Counted from the first letter of the stretch, positions 1 to 8,000 are shown. The stretch: 64,000 bases of DNA from Pedobacter frigoris (GCF_005116445.1 NZ_SWBQ01000003.1:1-64000), one strand, 5' to 3'. Translations and numbers: made by a program. Notes: generated by a model not told the origin, from the letters alone.

Positions 1-698
1 TTAAAGGCAAGTTCAAGGGCTTTAGCAATAACTTTAATGTCCGCATTTCCATTATCAAAAACACCTTGTGAATGTAATGCATAAACCAGTTCTGTTAATG
101 CAGTCTTGCTTCCCGTCCAATTAAGAGCAGAGTTATCAGATGCCTTTTTTTGATTGTTATTATTTAGTTTGTCTTCGATATAAACTTGTATCAGGTCGTT
201 GGCTATAATTTTTGCGACCTTGTAATCGTGGGAAGTGGAAAAGCGATGATCTGCCTCAAAATAAAAGGTGTCTAAGCTTAGCTTAATATCGAACTTGCCC
301 CGTACAAAGAGCTTCTCGTCAATAAAAGAGTTATTGGTTCGGTAGTATTTATAAAATTCAAGATTGTTGTCAAAATATCTTTTGAGTTTTCTCAATTCAT
401 TGTTAAGGTACTTCTTAATAGGTTTTGCACCGTAAGGTTTTTTAGTTTCGATTTTATAAATGGCATTATAGTAAATCAGCTTTGAAACGATAACAGGTTT
501 TTGATATTTGAAAAAAAGAATTTCCTCCTCAATATTCTTAAAATCTCTTTTCAAGAGAAACTCCTTTAATTCTGAAAGACTTTGAACGATTAGTCTTATA
601 ACTGTTTCTATCCGTTGTATCGGACAGTTAGTTTCAATTTCTAATTCGTGGATTGCAGTTTCCAATCTATTTAGTATTTCATTATAAAATTCATCCAT
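1..698 (-). CDS. rteC: RteC family protein, 3' end beyond window
   Basis: The reading frame opens at the ATG complementary to 696-698 and stays open to the window edge, giving about 232 N-terminal residues; the C-terminus is outside. The acidic helical N-terminus (MDEFYNEILNRLE) and the later segment with EFYKYYRTN and DEKLFVRG resemble RteC of Bacteroides conjugative transposons. In CTnDOT, RteC controls excision in response to tetracycline through the exc operon. Here it sits next to a relic of an integrase 3' end and close to the mobilisation genes, which suits a control gene of the element. Assignment is by recognition of the family. Whether it responds to any drug cannot be seen; no tetQ is in the window. 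Confidence 0.78.
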   Translation of the reverse strand, partial: MDEFYNEILNRLETAIHELEIETNCPIQRIETVIRLIVQSLSELKEFLLKRDFKNIEEEILFFKYQKPVIVSKLIYYNAIYKIETKKPYGAKPIKKYLNNELRKLKRYFDNNLEFYKYYRTNNSFIDEKLFVRGKFDIKLSLDTFYFEADHRFSTSHDYKVAKIIANDLIQVYIEDKLNNNNQKKASDNSALNWTGSKTALTELVYALHSQGVFDNGNADIKVIAKALELAF

Positions 699-1081
699 TT
701 ATTACATTGTTCTTGATGTCTTTTAGACTGCTATATAGAATATTCATCACTTACAATTTTTGCGTAAACCTGTGTTTGCTGGATGGAAGAATGGTCGAGT
801 AATTATAAATATCAAATAAAACATTTAGAACAATCTTTTGCTCGGAAAATTGAAATCTTTGCCTTAGTTGATGATTATCTTTATTCATTATAATGATTGA
901 AATAGTTGAGAAATTTTATCATTTTCGCCATTTCCAACAATTTTTACATCAAAATATTCTTTAAGTAATCTTTATAAACAAAGACTATTTCTATAGCTAT
1001 AACATTTTTCCATCATTATACCATATTTTAAAATCTCTTAAATTCGTGTTGCACCCATATCCAAAATTCGTAGTCTTTCGT
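699..1081. other. AT-rich intergenic region with integrase relic
   Basis: This 383-bp gap holds integrase 3'-end relic 1 (731-799) and then AT-rich sequence in which no gene could be supported. The segment 801-845 begins with the same AATTATAAATAT flank found beside relic 3 (7478) and at 8811. Confidence 0.6.
731..799 (-). pseudogene. Tyrosine recombinase 3'-end relic 1
   Basis: Minus-strand translation gives LDHSSIQQTQVYAKIVSDE and then a stop. This is the C-terminal end of a tyrosine recombinase, with the box II LxH and the TQxYAKI motif carrying the nucleophilic Tyr. Nothing upstream continues the integrase. Four further copies lie at 4056-4131, 7387-7476, 10072-10128 and 16513-16635, all in the same orientation and each at the border of a cargo module. 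Confidence 0.75.
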
Positions 1082-2008
1082 TTAATATAAGTCTTCCTTT
1101 AAATAATTGGTCGAACTTTGACTATCAATTAATGCTTTTCTTTCTTTTTTTAATGACTCATAAATTATAGAAAAACTTTTTTTCTCATTACCCATTTCAA
1201 CTTGCTTTTGCAGGTAATTGTTTAGTGGTTTATGAAGATTTGTCGGAATATTGTGAAGTAAATTGGAATGTATCAGATGTTCGACTGCTACTTGGTTTAT
1301 GTCAATGTTCGAGTCGCCATTGTTATAGCTTTTATGTTCAATTTCGTTTGCGAGATGAGGCATAAATTGGACAATACTGGTTAACCACGGAACCAATAAT
1401 TTTATAAAATCAGTGGGTTTTACGTTTATGATTTCAGCGATTAAAGTTGCGTTGAAAAATCCAGCTAAGGCACCATATGAGGCACTTAATAAAGCTGTAT
1501 CGTACATTTCGGCATAATCGGGCGATGTACCTAAATAGTGTGTATTGCCTAAAAGTGACAGTTCGGATTTGTTTTCTTTAAAACTTTGACTATTTCCACT
1601 AAAAATTAAATTGGCTTCGTCAGTACCCAATGTTTCGGGAATCGCCAACATTGCTCCGTCTAAATAATTTCCATTTTTGTCTGTAATCCATTTTGAAAGT
1701 TCATTGGCGGCAGTAGGCGAACCGCTTGTTAAATTCACAATATGAGCCTTGTTAAAATTGTCAATTTCTTTAAATATTTCATAAATATTTTTATAATTAC
1801 TTAGCGTGATTATAATTAATTCGTTTCCTTTTATTATATTTTCGATGCCCGTTTCTACCGTCGCACCTTTATCACTCAATTTATCGGTTTTAGTGCTGGT
1901 TCTGTTCCAAACACTAATTTTATAATTCTTGTCAAGTAAAATTGTGCCAATCAATTGACCCATTTTTCCTAATCCGATTAAGCCGATATTTTTTAAATTA
2001 TTTTTCAT
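1082..2008 (-). CDS. NAD(P)-dependent oxidoreductase, imine-reductase-like
   Basis: 308 residues. The N-terminus has a Rossmann fold with GLIGLGKMG near residues 10-18 and WNRTSTK after beta-2, the NADP-type signature of the 6-phosphogluconate/3-hydroxyisobutyrate dehydrogenase superfamily. The C-terminal half is helical and looks like the reductive aminase/imine reductase dimerisation domain rather than a 6PGDH tail. It overlaps its paralogue (1998-2867) by 11 bp, so the two are probably translated together. The substrate cannot be read from sequence; a cyclic imine, an amine or a small 2-hydroxyacid are all possible. It forms an operon with the paralogue and a DUF2306 membrane protein, divergent from an HxlR regulator. 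Confidence 0.8.
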   Translation of the reverse strand: MKNNLKNIGLIGLGKMGQLIGTILLDKNYKISVWNRTSTKTDKLSDKGATVETGIENIIKGNELIIITLSNYKNIYEIFKEIDNFNKAHIVNLTSGSPTAANELSKWITDKNGNYLDGAMLAIPETLGTDEANLIFSGNSQSFKENKSELSLLGNTHYLGTSPDYAEMYDTALLSASYGALAGFFNATLIAEIINVKPTDFIKLLVPWLTSIVQFMPHLANEIEHKSYNNGDSNIDINQVAVEHLIHSNLLHNIPTNLHKPLNNYLQKQVEMGNEKKSFSIIYESLKKERKALIDSQSSTNYLKEDLY

Positions 2009-2867
2009 AATTTCCTTTTATAGTTTCAACTGTGCTTGCTATACCGTTATCTCCAAAGCCTATTTTTTGTGCTTTTGACAGCATATTGATGATAAATGAA
2101 GGGAAATCGGTGGCAAGATTGCTTTCCTTACTTACTGTTTGTACGTGCTCCATTGCAGATAAATGAATATCAATGTTTCCATCATCATTATTGTATTTTC
2201 CGTTTTTAATTTCGATGGAATGTTGTTTAAATAAAGTGGTTATGAATTTTGTATGCTTCGTTGCAAGAACAGCAAATTTTTCCAAATCCTGATTTTCGGT
2301 TTGTAGCAATGCCGAAGCGTGGTAAAAGCCTATGAGGCTTCCCCAAGCAAGTGTAAATAACGCAGTATCATAAATCGGGGTCAAACCAAAATCGGCACCC
2401 AAATAATTGGCGATACCTAAAACCTCCAAAGATGGTTTTGCTTTTAAAAAATCATTTTTGTCTCCGCTGAATAGAAAAAGGCAATCTTTATGCCCGACAA
2501 GTTTTACTCCACTCATTGCCGACGAATCTAAATAAGGTATTTTTTTATTATTCGCCATTTCTCCAAATTTTCTTGCCTGTTTTACTGTACCGGAACTTAC
2601 ATTTACTAATATTTTTGACTTCCAATCAATTTTCTTTGAATCAAGAATCTCTAAAAGATTTTCATAGGTACCCAAAGCAGATATGATGATATCTCCTGCG
2701 AGAATTAAATCTTCTACTGTTTTTGCCAGTTTTGCTCCAGAATCAACCAGTAATTTCGTTTTAGACTGCGTTCTGTTCCAAATAGTAGTATGAAAACCCG
2801 CTTTTATGTAGGCATTGGCGATGGAACTACCCATTACACCAGTACCGATTATACTTATATTTTTCAT
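1998..2867 (-). CDS. NAD(P)-dependent oxidoreductase, imine-reductase-like paralogue
   Basis: 289 residues, the same architecture as the following gene (1082-2008): SIIGTGVMGSS dinucleotide-binding loop near residues 5-15 and IWNRTQSK giving NADPH preference. The C-terminal region of both carries a similar GNIDI(H/N) segment and a conserved YDTAL motif. The two share the family but are clearly diverged, pointing to an old tandem duplication or a heterodimer rather than a recent copy. It starts 4 bp after the stop of the upstream DUF2306 gene, so it is the second gene of a three-gene operon. The reaction is inferred to be reversible reduction of an imine or ketone by NADPH; the substrate is unknown. 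Confidence 0.8.
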   Translation of the reverse strand: MKNISIIGTGVMGSSIANAYIKAGFHTTIWNRTQSKTKLLVDSGAKLAKTVEDLILAGDIIISALGTYENLLEILDSKKIDWKSKILVNVSSGTVKQARKFGEMANNKKIPYLDSSAMSGVKLVGHKDCLFLFSGDKNDFLKAKPSLEVLGIANYLGADFGLTPIYDTALFTLAWGSLIGFYHASALLQTENQDLEKFAVLATKHTKFITTLFKQHSIEIKNGKYNNDDGNIDIHLSAMEHVQTVSKESNLATDFPSFIINMLSKAQKIGFGDNGIASTVETIKGNYEK

Positions 2868-2871
2868 TTGT

Positions 2872-3519
2872 TTATTTTGATTTTAGATTATTAATGTTGT
2901 TTTTACTACTTCTGATAATTTCGTATAGGTAAAGTGGTACAGACCATCCCATCCAAAATAGAGAAGGAACTATATCTTCATAACTTCCCAAATTTTGAAC
3001 GAAAGGAATTTTATAGGTCAATCCTGAAACCACAAAAGCCATTGTCACGATGTAGCTCCTCGTCATCCATTCTTCGTGCAATTTGAATTTCTTTTTTACG
3101 GCAAAATAATAGGCGAAAAAAGTAGAACTTATCCAAACACTTACCCAGATTTGCAGAGAAAATGCGTAAGGTAAATTCACTTTATAAGAAGTCGTAAATG
3201 CCAAAATTACCGCACAAAAGCTACTTACAAGAACTGCTAACAGATAAAGAAACCCGATTATTCTATGTAGTTTCCAATTATAGCTTCTTAGTTTTTTCCA
3301 AAATTGTATAATACCCAAAATCAATGAACCACCACCAGCGGTAATATGTACAATCAAAATCCATTTATAATTGTAGTATTTTCCCATTGCCTCGGGTGTT
3401 AGTTTGAGAAAATGGTTTGCACCGTGCATAAAAGTCCACGTCACGAAGAAGACTAAAAGCCAAATAAAAATGGGCTTTATGTCTTTTGTGCTAATTCTAA
3501 AAATTTTGCTTCCTTGCAT
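2872..3519 (-). CDS. DUF2306 multi-pass membrane protein
   Basis: 215 residues with about six predicted hydrophobic helices: near residues 17-33, 52-70, 83-105, 121-142, 153-172 and 183-200. Motifs are HITAGGGSLILGIIQF, HRIIGFLYL and EEWMTRSY, typical of the DUF2306 family of small inner-membrane proteins. The His residues in helices 2 and 3 are suggestive of haem or metal binding, but this is inference. It is first in a minus-strand operon with the two imine-reductase-like genes and divergent from the HxlR regulator at 3649, with operator-like palindromes in between. Function unknown. Confidence 0.75.
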   Translation of the reverse strand: MQGSKIFRISTKDIKPIFIWLLVFFVTWTFMHGANHFLKLTPEAMGKYYNYKWILIVHITAGGGSLILGIIQFWKKLRSYNWKLHRIIGFLYLLAVLVSSFCAVILAFTTSYKVNLPYAFSLQIWVSVWISSTFFAYYFAVKKKFKLHEEWMTRSYIVTMAFVVSGLTYKIPFVQNLGSYEDIVPSLFWMGWSVPLYLYEIIRSSKNNINNLKSK

Positions 3520-3550
3520 TATTGAAATTAATTTTCAACAAAGGTCTTTC

Positions 3551-3588
3551 TTGTACAATGCGTACGCAATAACCGAAAAAAGATTCGG
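3551..3588. promoter_or_regulatory. Divergent promoter region with palindromic operators
   Basis: Between the DUF2306 operon and the divergent HxlR gene lie three adjacent perfect inverted repeats: TTGTACAA (3551-3558), TGCGTACGCA (3559-3568) and CCGAA-N6-TTCGG (3573-3588). HxlR proteins bind such palindromes as dimers between divergent genes, so this is the probable operator for the regulator at 3649. Confidence 0.5.
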
Positions 3589-3622
3589 TATAGATTTACT
3601 TCATTGGCTACTTTTAATTAGT

Positions 3623-3630
3623 TATTTTTG
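3623..3630 (+). promoter_or_regulatory. -7 promoter box for HxlR gene
   Basis: TATTTTTG matches the Bacteroidota -7 consensus TAnnTTTG, 18 bp upstream of the HxlR start. A TTG at 3604-3606 could act as the -33 element, though the 16-bp spacing is on the short side. Confidence 0.4.
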
Positions 3631-3648
3631 TTATAAAGAATTACGATT

Positions 3649-4014
3649 ATGTACAATAAAAAAATGGATGAAGAGCTAGATTGTGGAATTCGCGTGGCTT
3701 TTAAAATGTTTGGTGGAAAATGGAAACTATGTATTATAGATGCTATCAATAGAGGTATTGCTCGCCCTAATGAAATTCATAAAAGTATTGTAAACTCAAC
3801 TCTAAGAGTTATAGAAATGCAATTAGCTGAGCTTTTATTTTTTGGAGTCATAGATAAATGCACTGATGAAGATATTTATCCTAAAAAAACGGAATATCGG
3901 CTAACATCACTTGGCAAATCTATTTTACCTATTTTAAATGAAATTGATAAATGGGGTACAGTTCATTCGGAATTTGTGATTGAGCGACAAAGTGAGTTGC
4001 TAGAATCTGAATAG
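3649..4014 (+). CDS. HxlR family transcriptional regulator
   Basis: 121 residues forming one winged helix-turn-helix. Family landmarks are an N-terminal Cys (Cys12), GGKWKLCIIDAI, the LRVIEMQLAELLFFGVI recognition region, EYRLTSLGKSILPIL in the wing and a C-terminal dimerisation helix (KWGTVHSEFV). A second ATG at 3664 is possible; the first is preferred because it leaves a short leader after the -7 box at 3623. HxlR/YodB regulators often sense electrophiles or quinones through the N-terminal Cys. The divergent DUF2306/imine-reductase operon is its most likely target. Confidence 0.88.
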   Translation: MYNKKMDEELDCGIRVAFKMFGGKWKLCIIDAINRGIARPNEIHKSIVNSTLRVIEMQLAELLFFGVIDKCTDEDIYPKKTEYRLTSLGKSILPILNEIDKWGTVHSEFVIERQSELLESE

Positions 4015-4055
4015 AACTTAGAGTTTAATTCAAATGAATTTTCATTTAGATTAAA

Positions 4056-4131
4056 TACATACTTATCCACCTATTGCTCAATTCTTCAACTACAATTTCA
4101 GGGTAAATCTTGTGTTTGTTGAATAGAAGCT
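4056..4131 (-). pseudogene. Tyrosine recombinase 3'-end relic 2, fused to alkB
   Basis: The minus strand reads SIQQTQ in the same register as the other relics, then a degenerate stretch that still matches the DNA of YAKIV..EEL...VDKY up to GTGGATAAGTAT. Several stops and base changes break it. Its first codons supply the last residues and the stop codon of the alkB-like gene, so this is the junction at which that gene was truncated. Confidence 0.7.
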
Positions 4132-4691
4132 TTTTTAGTTGGTGGAAGCCTGTGTAACCAATGTGTCTGCGTGGTGTCTTTCATTACCAATAAACTGCCG
4201 TGTTCTAAAATAAATTCTACTTTTTCGTTGCTCTGTTTATGCTTAAATAAAAACTTGCGTTCCGCTCCAACAGTAAAAGAGCCGATTGCTCCGTTTTTTT
4301 TCAAATCAGTTTCTCCATCGCTGTGCCACGCCATTCCTTCGTCTCCGTTATGGTACAAATTGAGCAAACAGGAATTAAACGTTTCGCCTGTTTCTTTTTC
4401 AATGATATTTTTGAGTTCCAATAATTCTGTTGTCCAAAGCAACGCATATTTTGTTGTTTTGGAATAAGTGTATTCAAAAGGCTTTTCGCCATACCAAGCT
4501 ACTTTGCGTTTAGTAATAATCTTCTTACCGAAAATAATCGCCTCGTCATTTTGCCATTCAATATTTTCTAATAGCCTGTTCAGATAAAAATCTGCTTGTT
4601 CTTCCGTTAAAAGTTTTCCATAATAATTGACTGTTCCGTCTTGTGGCAACCAATTTTTTGTTTTGTCTATGGCTTGGTTAAATAAATCCAT
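4098..4691 (-). CDS. alkB: AlkB-like 2OG-Fe(II) dioxygenase, C-terminally truncated
   Basis: 197 residues. AlkB-family proteins oxidatively remove methyl groups from N1-methyladenine and N3-methylcytosine. Visible iron ligands are H123 and D125 in MAWHSDGE and H180 in THWLHRLPP; the NLYHNGDEGMAWH block is typical of the ABH2/ABH3-like bacterial group. The family normally ends in a strand like PRxNLTFR whose arginines bind 2-oxoglutarate. Here that strand is absent: after LPPTKK the protein runs into ASIQQTQDLP, which is read from the integrase relic. The enzyme is therefore probably impaired or dead unless another residue replaces the arginines. It is last in the alkylation-repair operon, overlapping the Ada zinc-domain gene by 14 bp. 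Confidence 0.85.
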   Translation of the reverse strand: MDLFNQAIDKTKNWLPQDGTVNYYGKLLTEEQADFYLNRLLENIEWQNDEAIIFGKKIITKRKVAWYGEKPFEYTYSKTTKYALLWTTELLELKNIIEKETGETFNSCLLNLYHNGDEGMAWHSDGETDLKKNGAIGSFTVGAERKFLFKHKQSNEKVEFILEHGSLLVMKDTTQTHWLHRLPPTKKASIQQTQDLP

Positions 4692-4923
4692 TCTTCCATT
4701 TTTTATATTCTACTTTCATACAATGTCCGCAAGGACGAAAACCGTTTACAACAGCTTCTTTTTCTGATGAGAAAAAAACACGGTTTTCCCGTTTCATTTT
4801 CTTACCCGATTTACAAGACAAAGTGCCGTAAATTTTCAGTTTTAGGTTTCCTCCAAAACGGATTTTATGGTGTTTGATTTTACTCCATAAATCGTCATCT
4901 GACATTTCGCTATGCCTTATCAT
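4678..4923 (-). CDS. Stand-alone Ada-type zinc-binding domain protein
   Basis: 81 residues corresponding to the N-terminal zinc domain of Ada, which in E. coli repairs methylphosphotriesters by transfer to Cys38. Visible are GTLSCKSGKK (Cys37), KRENRVFFSS, and NGFRPCGHC (Cys65, Cys68). The cysteine normally four residues after the acceptor is replaced by Lys41, so only three of the four zinc ligands are obvious. The rest of Ada (AraC plus methyltransferase) is encoded separately at 6449-7300 in the same operon, so Ada is split. It may sense or repair phosphotriesters, or only bind DNA. Confidence 0.8.
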   Translation of the reverse strand: MIRHSEMSDDDLWSKIKHHKIRFGGNLKLKIYGTLSCKSGKKMKRENRVFFSSEKEAVVNGFRPCGHCMKVEYKKWKNGFI

Positions 4924-4925
4924 TG

Positions 4926-5633
4926 TTAACTTAAAGCATCGTGAAAAATAATGCCCAAAGTGTAACGTTCTCCGCTTTTAACTTCGCTAACACCGTGTTT
5001 CATATTTACCCGATAATAACCTTTCGTTCCTCTTTCGGGTTTGAAGTTGGTTGTAAAAATCAGCATATCGCCTTTCTTTGGTTGCAATACAATCGCTTTG
5101 GATTGTGCCCTTGGAATTTGCTGTGTCAATACAAATTCTCCGCCTGTAAAATCTTTGTCGGGTTCGTTCAAAAACAAAACGGTTTGAATAGGAAAATAAA
5201 CATCTCCGTATAAATCCTGATGCAATGTGTTGAAACCGCCTTTGCCATATTTCAAAATCAAAACAGTTGCTTTTTGCTGATTGTTGGCGTGGCATTGTTG
5301 CAATAATTCTGCGTGTTCCAAAGGAAATTGTTTGTCAATATTCAACGCTTTAAACCACATATTGGCAATAGGTGCAAGTTTCGGATAGATGTTTGTCCTT
5401 ATTTGTTGAATAATGTCGGGCAATGGATAATTGAAATATTTGTATTCGCCCAAACCAAAACGGTAGCGTTCCATTACTACCGTTTTTCTGTAAGCCGTTG
5501 GGTTGTTATATTCTGCTTTCAATGCTTCACATTGTTGGTCTGACAACAAATTGGGAAGAATGGCAAAACCGTTTTGGTGCATTTCATTTGCAACAATTTC
5601 CCAATCTGTTTCTTGTAACTTTTGTTTTATCAT
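4926..5633 (-). CDS. 2OG-Fe(II) oxygenase
   Basis: 235 residues. The double-stranded beta-helix core has LHQDLYGDVYFPIQ (HxD iron pair), GGEFVLTQQ, and MKHGVSEVKSGERYTLGIIFHDA, with the distal His and the Arg (GERYTLGI) that usually binds 2-oxoglutarate. The N-terminal half (NGFAILPNLL, then a helical lid) resembles a prolyl-4-hydroxylase-like or YbiX-like family seen in alkylation-repair operons of Bacteroidota. It lies 2 bp before the Ada zinc-domain gene and overlaps the SDR gene end by 4 bp, so it belongs to the operon. Substrate unknown; a nucleic-acid or protein modification is equally plausible. Confidence 0.8.
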   Translation of the reverse strand: MIKQKLQETDWEIVANEMHQNGFAILPNLLSDQQCEALKAEYNNPTAYRKTVVMERYRFGLGEYKYFNYPLPDIIQQIRTNIYPKLAPIANMWFKALNIDKQFPLEHAELLQQCHANNQQKATVLILKYGKGGFNTLHQDLYGDVYFPIQTVLFLNEPDKDFTGGEFVLTQQIPRAQSKAIVLQPKKGDMLIFTTNFKPERGTKGYYRVNMKHGVSEVKSGERYTLGIIFHDALS

Positions 5634-6382
5634 CTGATAACTGAAATTCCTGCGTCCACCGTTAATTCCGTTCCGTGTACGTATGATGCTTCCTGCGAAG
5701 CAAGAAATAATACCGCATTGGCAATTTCGGAAGGCTCGCCAAATCTTTTGAATGGTATGGTTGGGATAATGCTTTGTACTGCTCCTTCAATTTGTTCAGA
5801 ATTCAAACCTGTATTGTTAAAAATATTAGTTTTGATATGTCCGGGACTAACACCATTTACACGAATACCTTTTTCGGTAAGCTCCGAAGCAAAAGTTTTA
5901 ATGAATGATTGAACTGCTGATTTTGCTGACGAATAAACAGAAAAATTTTGCATACCCATTCCTGTAACTACCGATGTATTGAGTATGATTGCACTTCCTG
6001 ATTTCATCAATGGCAATATTTGCTGAACCGTAAAAAAAGTACCTTTTACCAATGTGTTAAACAACTCATCAAAATGCGTTTCATCAACATATTCAATGGG
6101 TGCAAATTTTCCGTAACCTGCATTGGCAAACAGTAAATCAATATTGTCTGTGTATTGTTTTACTTGTTCTTGCAAAAGCAAAATGTCTTTCATATTGCCT
6201 GCGTTTGAAACAATTCCGAAAGCATTTGTTCCTAATTTTTCTACGGCTTTATTTACTGTTTCGTCACTTCTTCCTGTGATGATTGCTTTACCGCCTTCGT
6301 TAATGAATTGTTGGGCTGTTGCAAAACCCATTCCATTTGTTCCGCCTGTAATGAGTGCGAATTTGTCTTTAAATCTTTGCAT
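5630..6382 (-). CDS. SDR family oxidoreductase
   Basis: About 250 residues from the ATG at 6382 (MQRFKDKFALITGG); an upstream in-frame start at 6418 would add 12 residues not typical of the family. Classical short-chain dehydrogenase features are TGGTNGMG (cofactor loop), NAGYG, the catalytic Ser in LNTSVVTGMG, and YSSAKSAVQ (Tyr and Lys). The C-terminus has the AGISVIR ending usual for FabG-like members. NADPH-dependent reduction of a keto or aldehyde group is inferred. It lies between the Ada-like gene and the 2OG oxygenase; its role in alkylation repair, if any, is not evident. Confidence 0.85.
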   Translation of the reverse strand: MQRFKDKFALITGGTNGMGFATAQQFINEGGKAIITGRSDETVNKAVEKLGTNAFGIVSNAGNMKDILLLQEQVKQYTDNIDLLFANAGYGKFAPIEYVDETHFDELFNTLVKGTFFTVQQILPLMKSGSAIILNTSVVTGMGMQNFSVYSSAKSAVQSFIKTFASELTEKGIRVNGVSPGHIKTNIFNNTGLNSEQIEGAVQSIIPTIPFKRFGEPSEIANAVLFLASQEASYVHGTELTVDAGISVIR

Positions 6383-6448
6383 TGTTTTTTGTTTTAAATT
6401 CTGATACAAAGATTGCAATGTATGCTGTGTCAGAAAACCCGAAACTTG

Positions 6449-7300
6449 CTACATTTCCAAAATATCGATTTTGGCACTTTCCCAACCGATGATAGCAGTT
6501 TTTCTTGTGTTGCCCCACATATAACCGCCAATGTTACCCGATGATTGGATGACACGGTGACAAGGAATAAGAAACGCAACAGGATTGCTTCCGATAGCCG
6601 TGCCAACGGCTCTGGAAGCATTTGGCTTTCCTATTTGCTCGGCAATGTTGCCATAAGTGGAAAGGTTTCCAATAGGGATTTTCAAAAGCGTTTCCCAAAC
6701 TTTCAGTTGAAAATCTGTTCCTTTTAAATGCAATTTAACTTCAGGTAATTTGTTCCAATCATTCTGAAAAATAAATAGTGAATTTTGTTGTATTAAATCA
6801 ACTTTTCGCTGAAAAGTTGCATTGGGGAATTTCGCTTTCAAATCGTTTAATGCGATGGCTTCATCATCATTAAAAGCCATATAGCAAACCCCTTTGGGTG
6901 TAGAAGCTACAATCAGATTTCCAAACGGACTTATTGCAAAACTGTAATTGATGGAAAGATTGTTGCCTCCGTTTTTGTATTCGGCTGGTGTCATTCCTTC
7001 AATGTTGATAAAAAGGTCGTGTAGTCGTCCTGTTCCTGAAAGTCCTGTTTCAAAAGCGGTGTCAAAAAGCGTAGCTTGGTTGTCTGTTAATAATTTTTTG
7101 GCGTGTTCAATGCTTGTGTATTGTAAAAACTTTTTAGGTGTTGTTCCTGCCCATTCGCTAAACAAACGCTGAAAATGAAACGGACTTAAATGTACCTGCT
7201 CGGCAACTTCGTCAAGATTGGGTTGCTCTTTGAAGTTGTTTTTTATGTATTCAATCGCTTCGGCAACTCGGTTGTAATTTATATGTTGTTGTTCGTTCAT
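6449..7300 (-). CDS. ada: AraC domain fused to O6-methylguanine-DNA methyltransferase (Ada-like)
   Basis: 283 residues. Residues 8-105 form the AraC DNA-binding domain (LSPFHFQRLFSEWAGTTPKKFL and TGRLHDLFINIEGMTPAEYK). Residues 115-280 form the suicide methyltransferase, with the acceptor Cys247 in PCHRVIQ and the Asn-Gly-containing SSGNIGGYMWG after it. This is Ada without the N-terminal zinc domain; that domain is encoded separately at 4678-4923. The protein should directly reverse O6-methylguanine and regulate the operon. It is the first of five minus-strand genes (7300 to 4098). With the zinc sensor on another polypeptide, how methylation activates transcription is unclear. Confidence 0.92.
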   Translation of the reverse strand: MNEQQHINYNRVAEAIEYIKNNFKEQPNLDEVAEQVHLSPFHFQRLFSEWAGTTPKKFLQYTSIEHAKKLLTDNQATLFDTAFETGLSGTGRLHDLFINIEGMTPAEYKNGGNNLSINYSFAISPFGNLIVASTPKGVCYMAFNDDEAIALNDLKAKFPNATFQRKVDLIQQNSLFIFQNDWNKLPEVKLHLKGTDFQLKVWETLLKIPIGNLSTYGNIAEQIGKPNASRAVGTAIGSNPVAFLIPCHRVIQSSGNIGGYMWGNTRKTAIIGWESAKIDILEM

Positions 7301-7386
7301 TGTTTCTAAATTTTACATCGCAAATTTCAGAACTATATTGCAGTCATAAAATCCGAAACTTGCTATATTTTATGATGGATTTATCT

Positions 7387-7476
7387 TTAATTGATATACT
7401 TATCCACTGCTTTATCTAATTCTTTGCTTACAATTTTTGCATAGACCTGCGTTTGTTGGATGGATGAGTAGTCGAG
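7387..7476 (-). pseudogene. Tyrosine recombinase 3'-end relic 3
   Basis: Minus-strand frame reads LDYSSIQQTQVYAKI then VSKELDKAVDKYIN and a stop, the best preserved C-terminal end with an intact catalytic Tyr. The integrase homology stops abruptly at 7476 and is replaced by the AATTATAAATAT flank. It marks the border between the alkylation-repair module and the VOC/AraC module. Confidence 0.8.
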
Positions 7477-7477
7477 A

Positions 7478-7553
7478 AATTATAAATATATAACAAAGCA
7501 TTTTCGGACTGTTGTTTTGGAACAGCCGTGTGTTCTGTGAATTGAACTGTTTT
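7478..7553. repeat. Module-border direct repeat, copy 1
   Basis: The stretch from AATTATAAATAT through GGAACAGCCGTGTGTTCTGTG to GAACTGTTTTC is repeated, with few changes, at 8811-8887. The first part also resembles 801-845. It always lies beside an integrase relic, so it is part of the recombined border unit. Confidence 0.65.
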
Positions 7554-7559
7554 CTTAAT

Positions 7560-7982
7560 TTAATCTTCTGGAATAAAATCCGGATTGTAAACAATTTCCC
7601 AAAGATGTCCGTCAGGGTCTTGAAAATAACCGCCATAACCGCCCCAAAAAGTTTCTGCGGCAGGTTTAATAATTTTCGCTCCTGCCTTTTCTGCAAGTTT
7701 CATTACTACATTTACTTCTTCTTTACTGGCAACATTATGTCCGATAGTAAATTCTAATGTAGAGGGATTTTGTAAAGGAATACTCGTGTCATTCGCCATA
7801 CTTTTTCTAGGCCAAAGTGCTAATTTTAATCCACTTTGTAAATTAAAAAATGCGACAGCGCCATATTCAAATTCCTTTCCGATTATTCCTTCCGTTGATA
7901 ATCCAAGTCCGTCCCGATAAAACTCGACCGACTTTTCCAAGTCTGCCACGCCTAATGTCAATACTGAAATTCTTGGTTTCAT
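7560..7982 (-). CDS. VOC (glyoxalase/bleomycin-resistance fold) protein
   Basis: 140 residues built of two beta-alpha-beta-beta-beta units: ISVLTLGVADLEKSVEFYRDGLGL at the start and GGYGGYFQDPDGHLWEIVYNP at the end, the typical metalloenzyme ending with Glu before the last strand. VOC members include glyoxalases, fosfomycin-resistance enzymes, dioxygenases and binding proteins; nothing here separates them. It starts 18 bp after the stop of the AraC gene at 8001-8780, in the same direction, so the pair is probably co-transcribed. Confidence 0.82.
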   Translation of the reverse strand: MKPRISVLTLGVADLEKSVEFYRDGLGLSTEGIIGKEFEYGAVAFFNLQSGLKLALWPRKSMANDTSIPLQNPSTLEFTIGHNVASKEEVNVVMKLAEKAGAKIIKPAAETFWGGYGGYFQDPDGHLWEIVYNPDFIPED

Positions 7983-8000
7983 AATTTTTTTTTTACAAAG

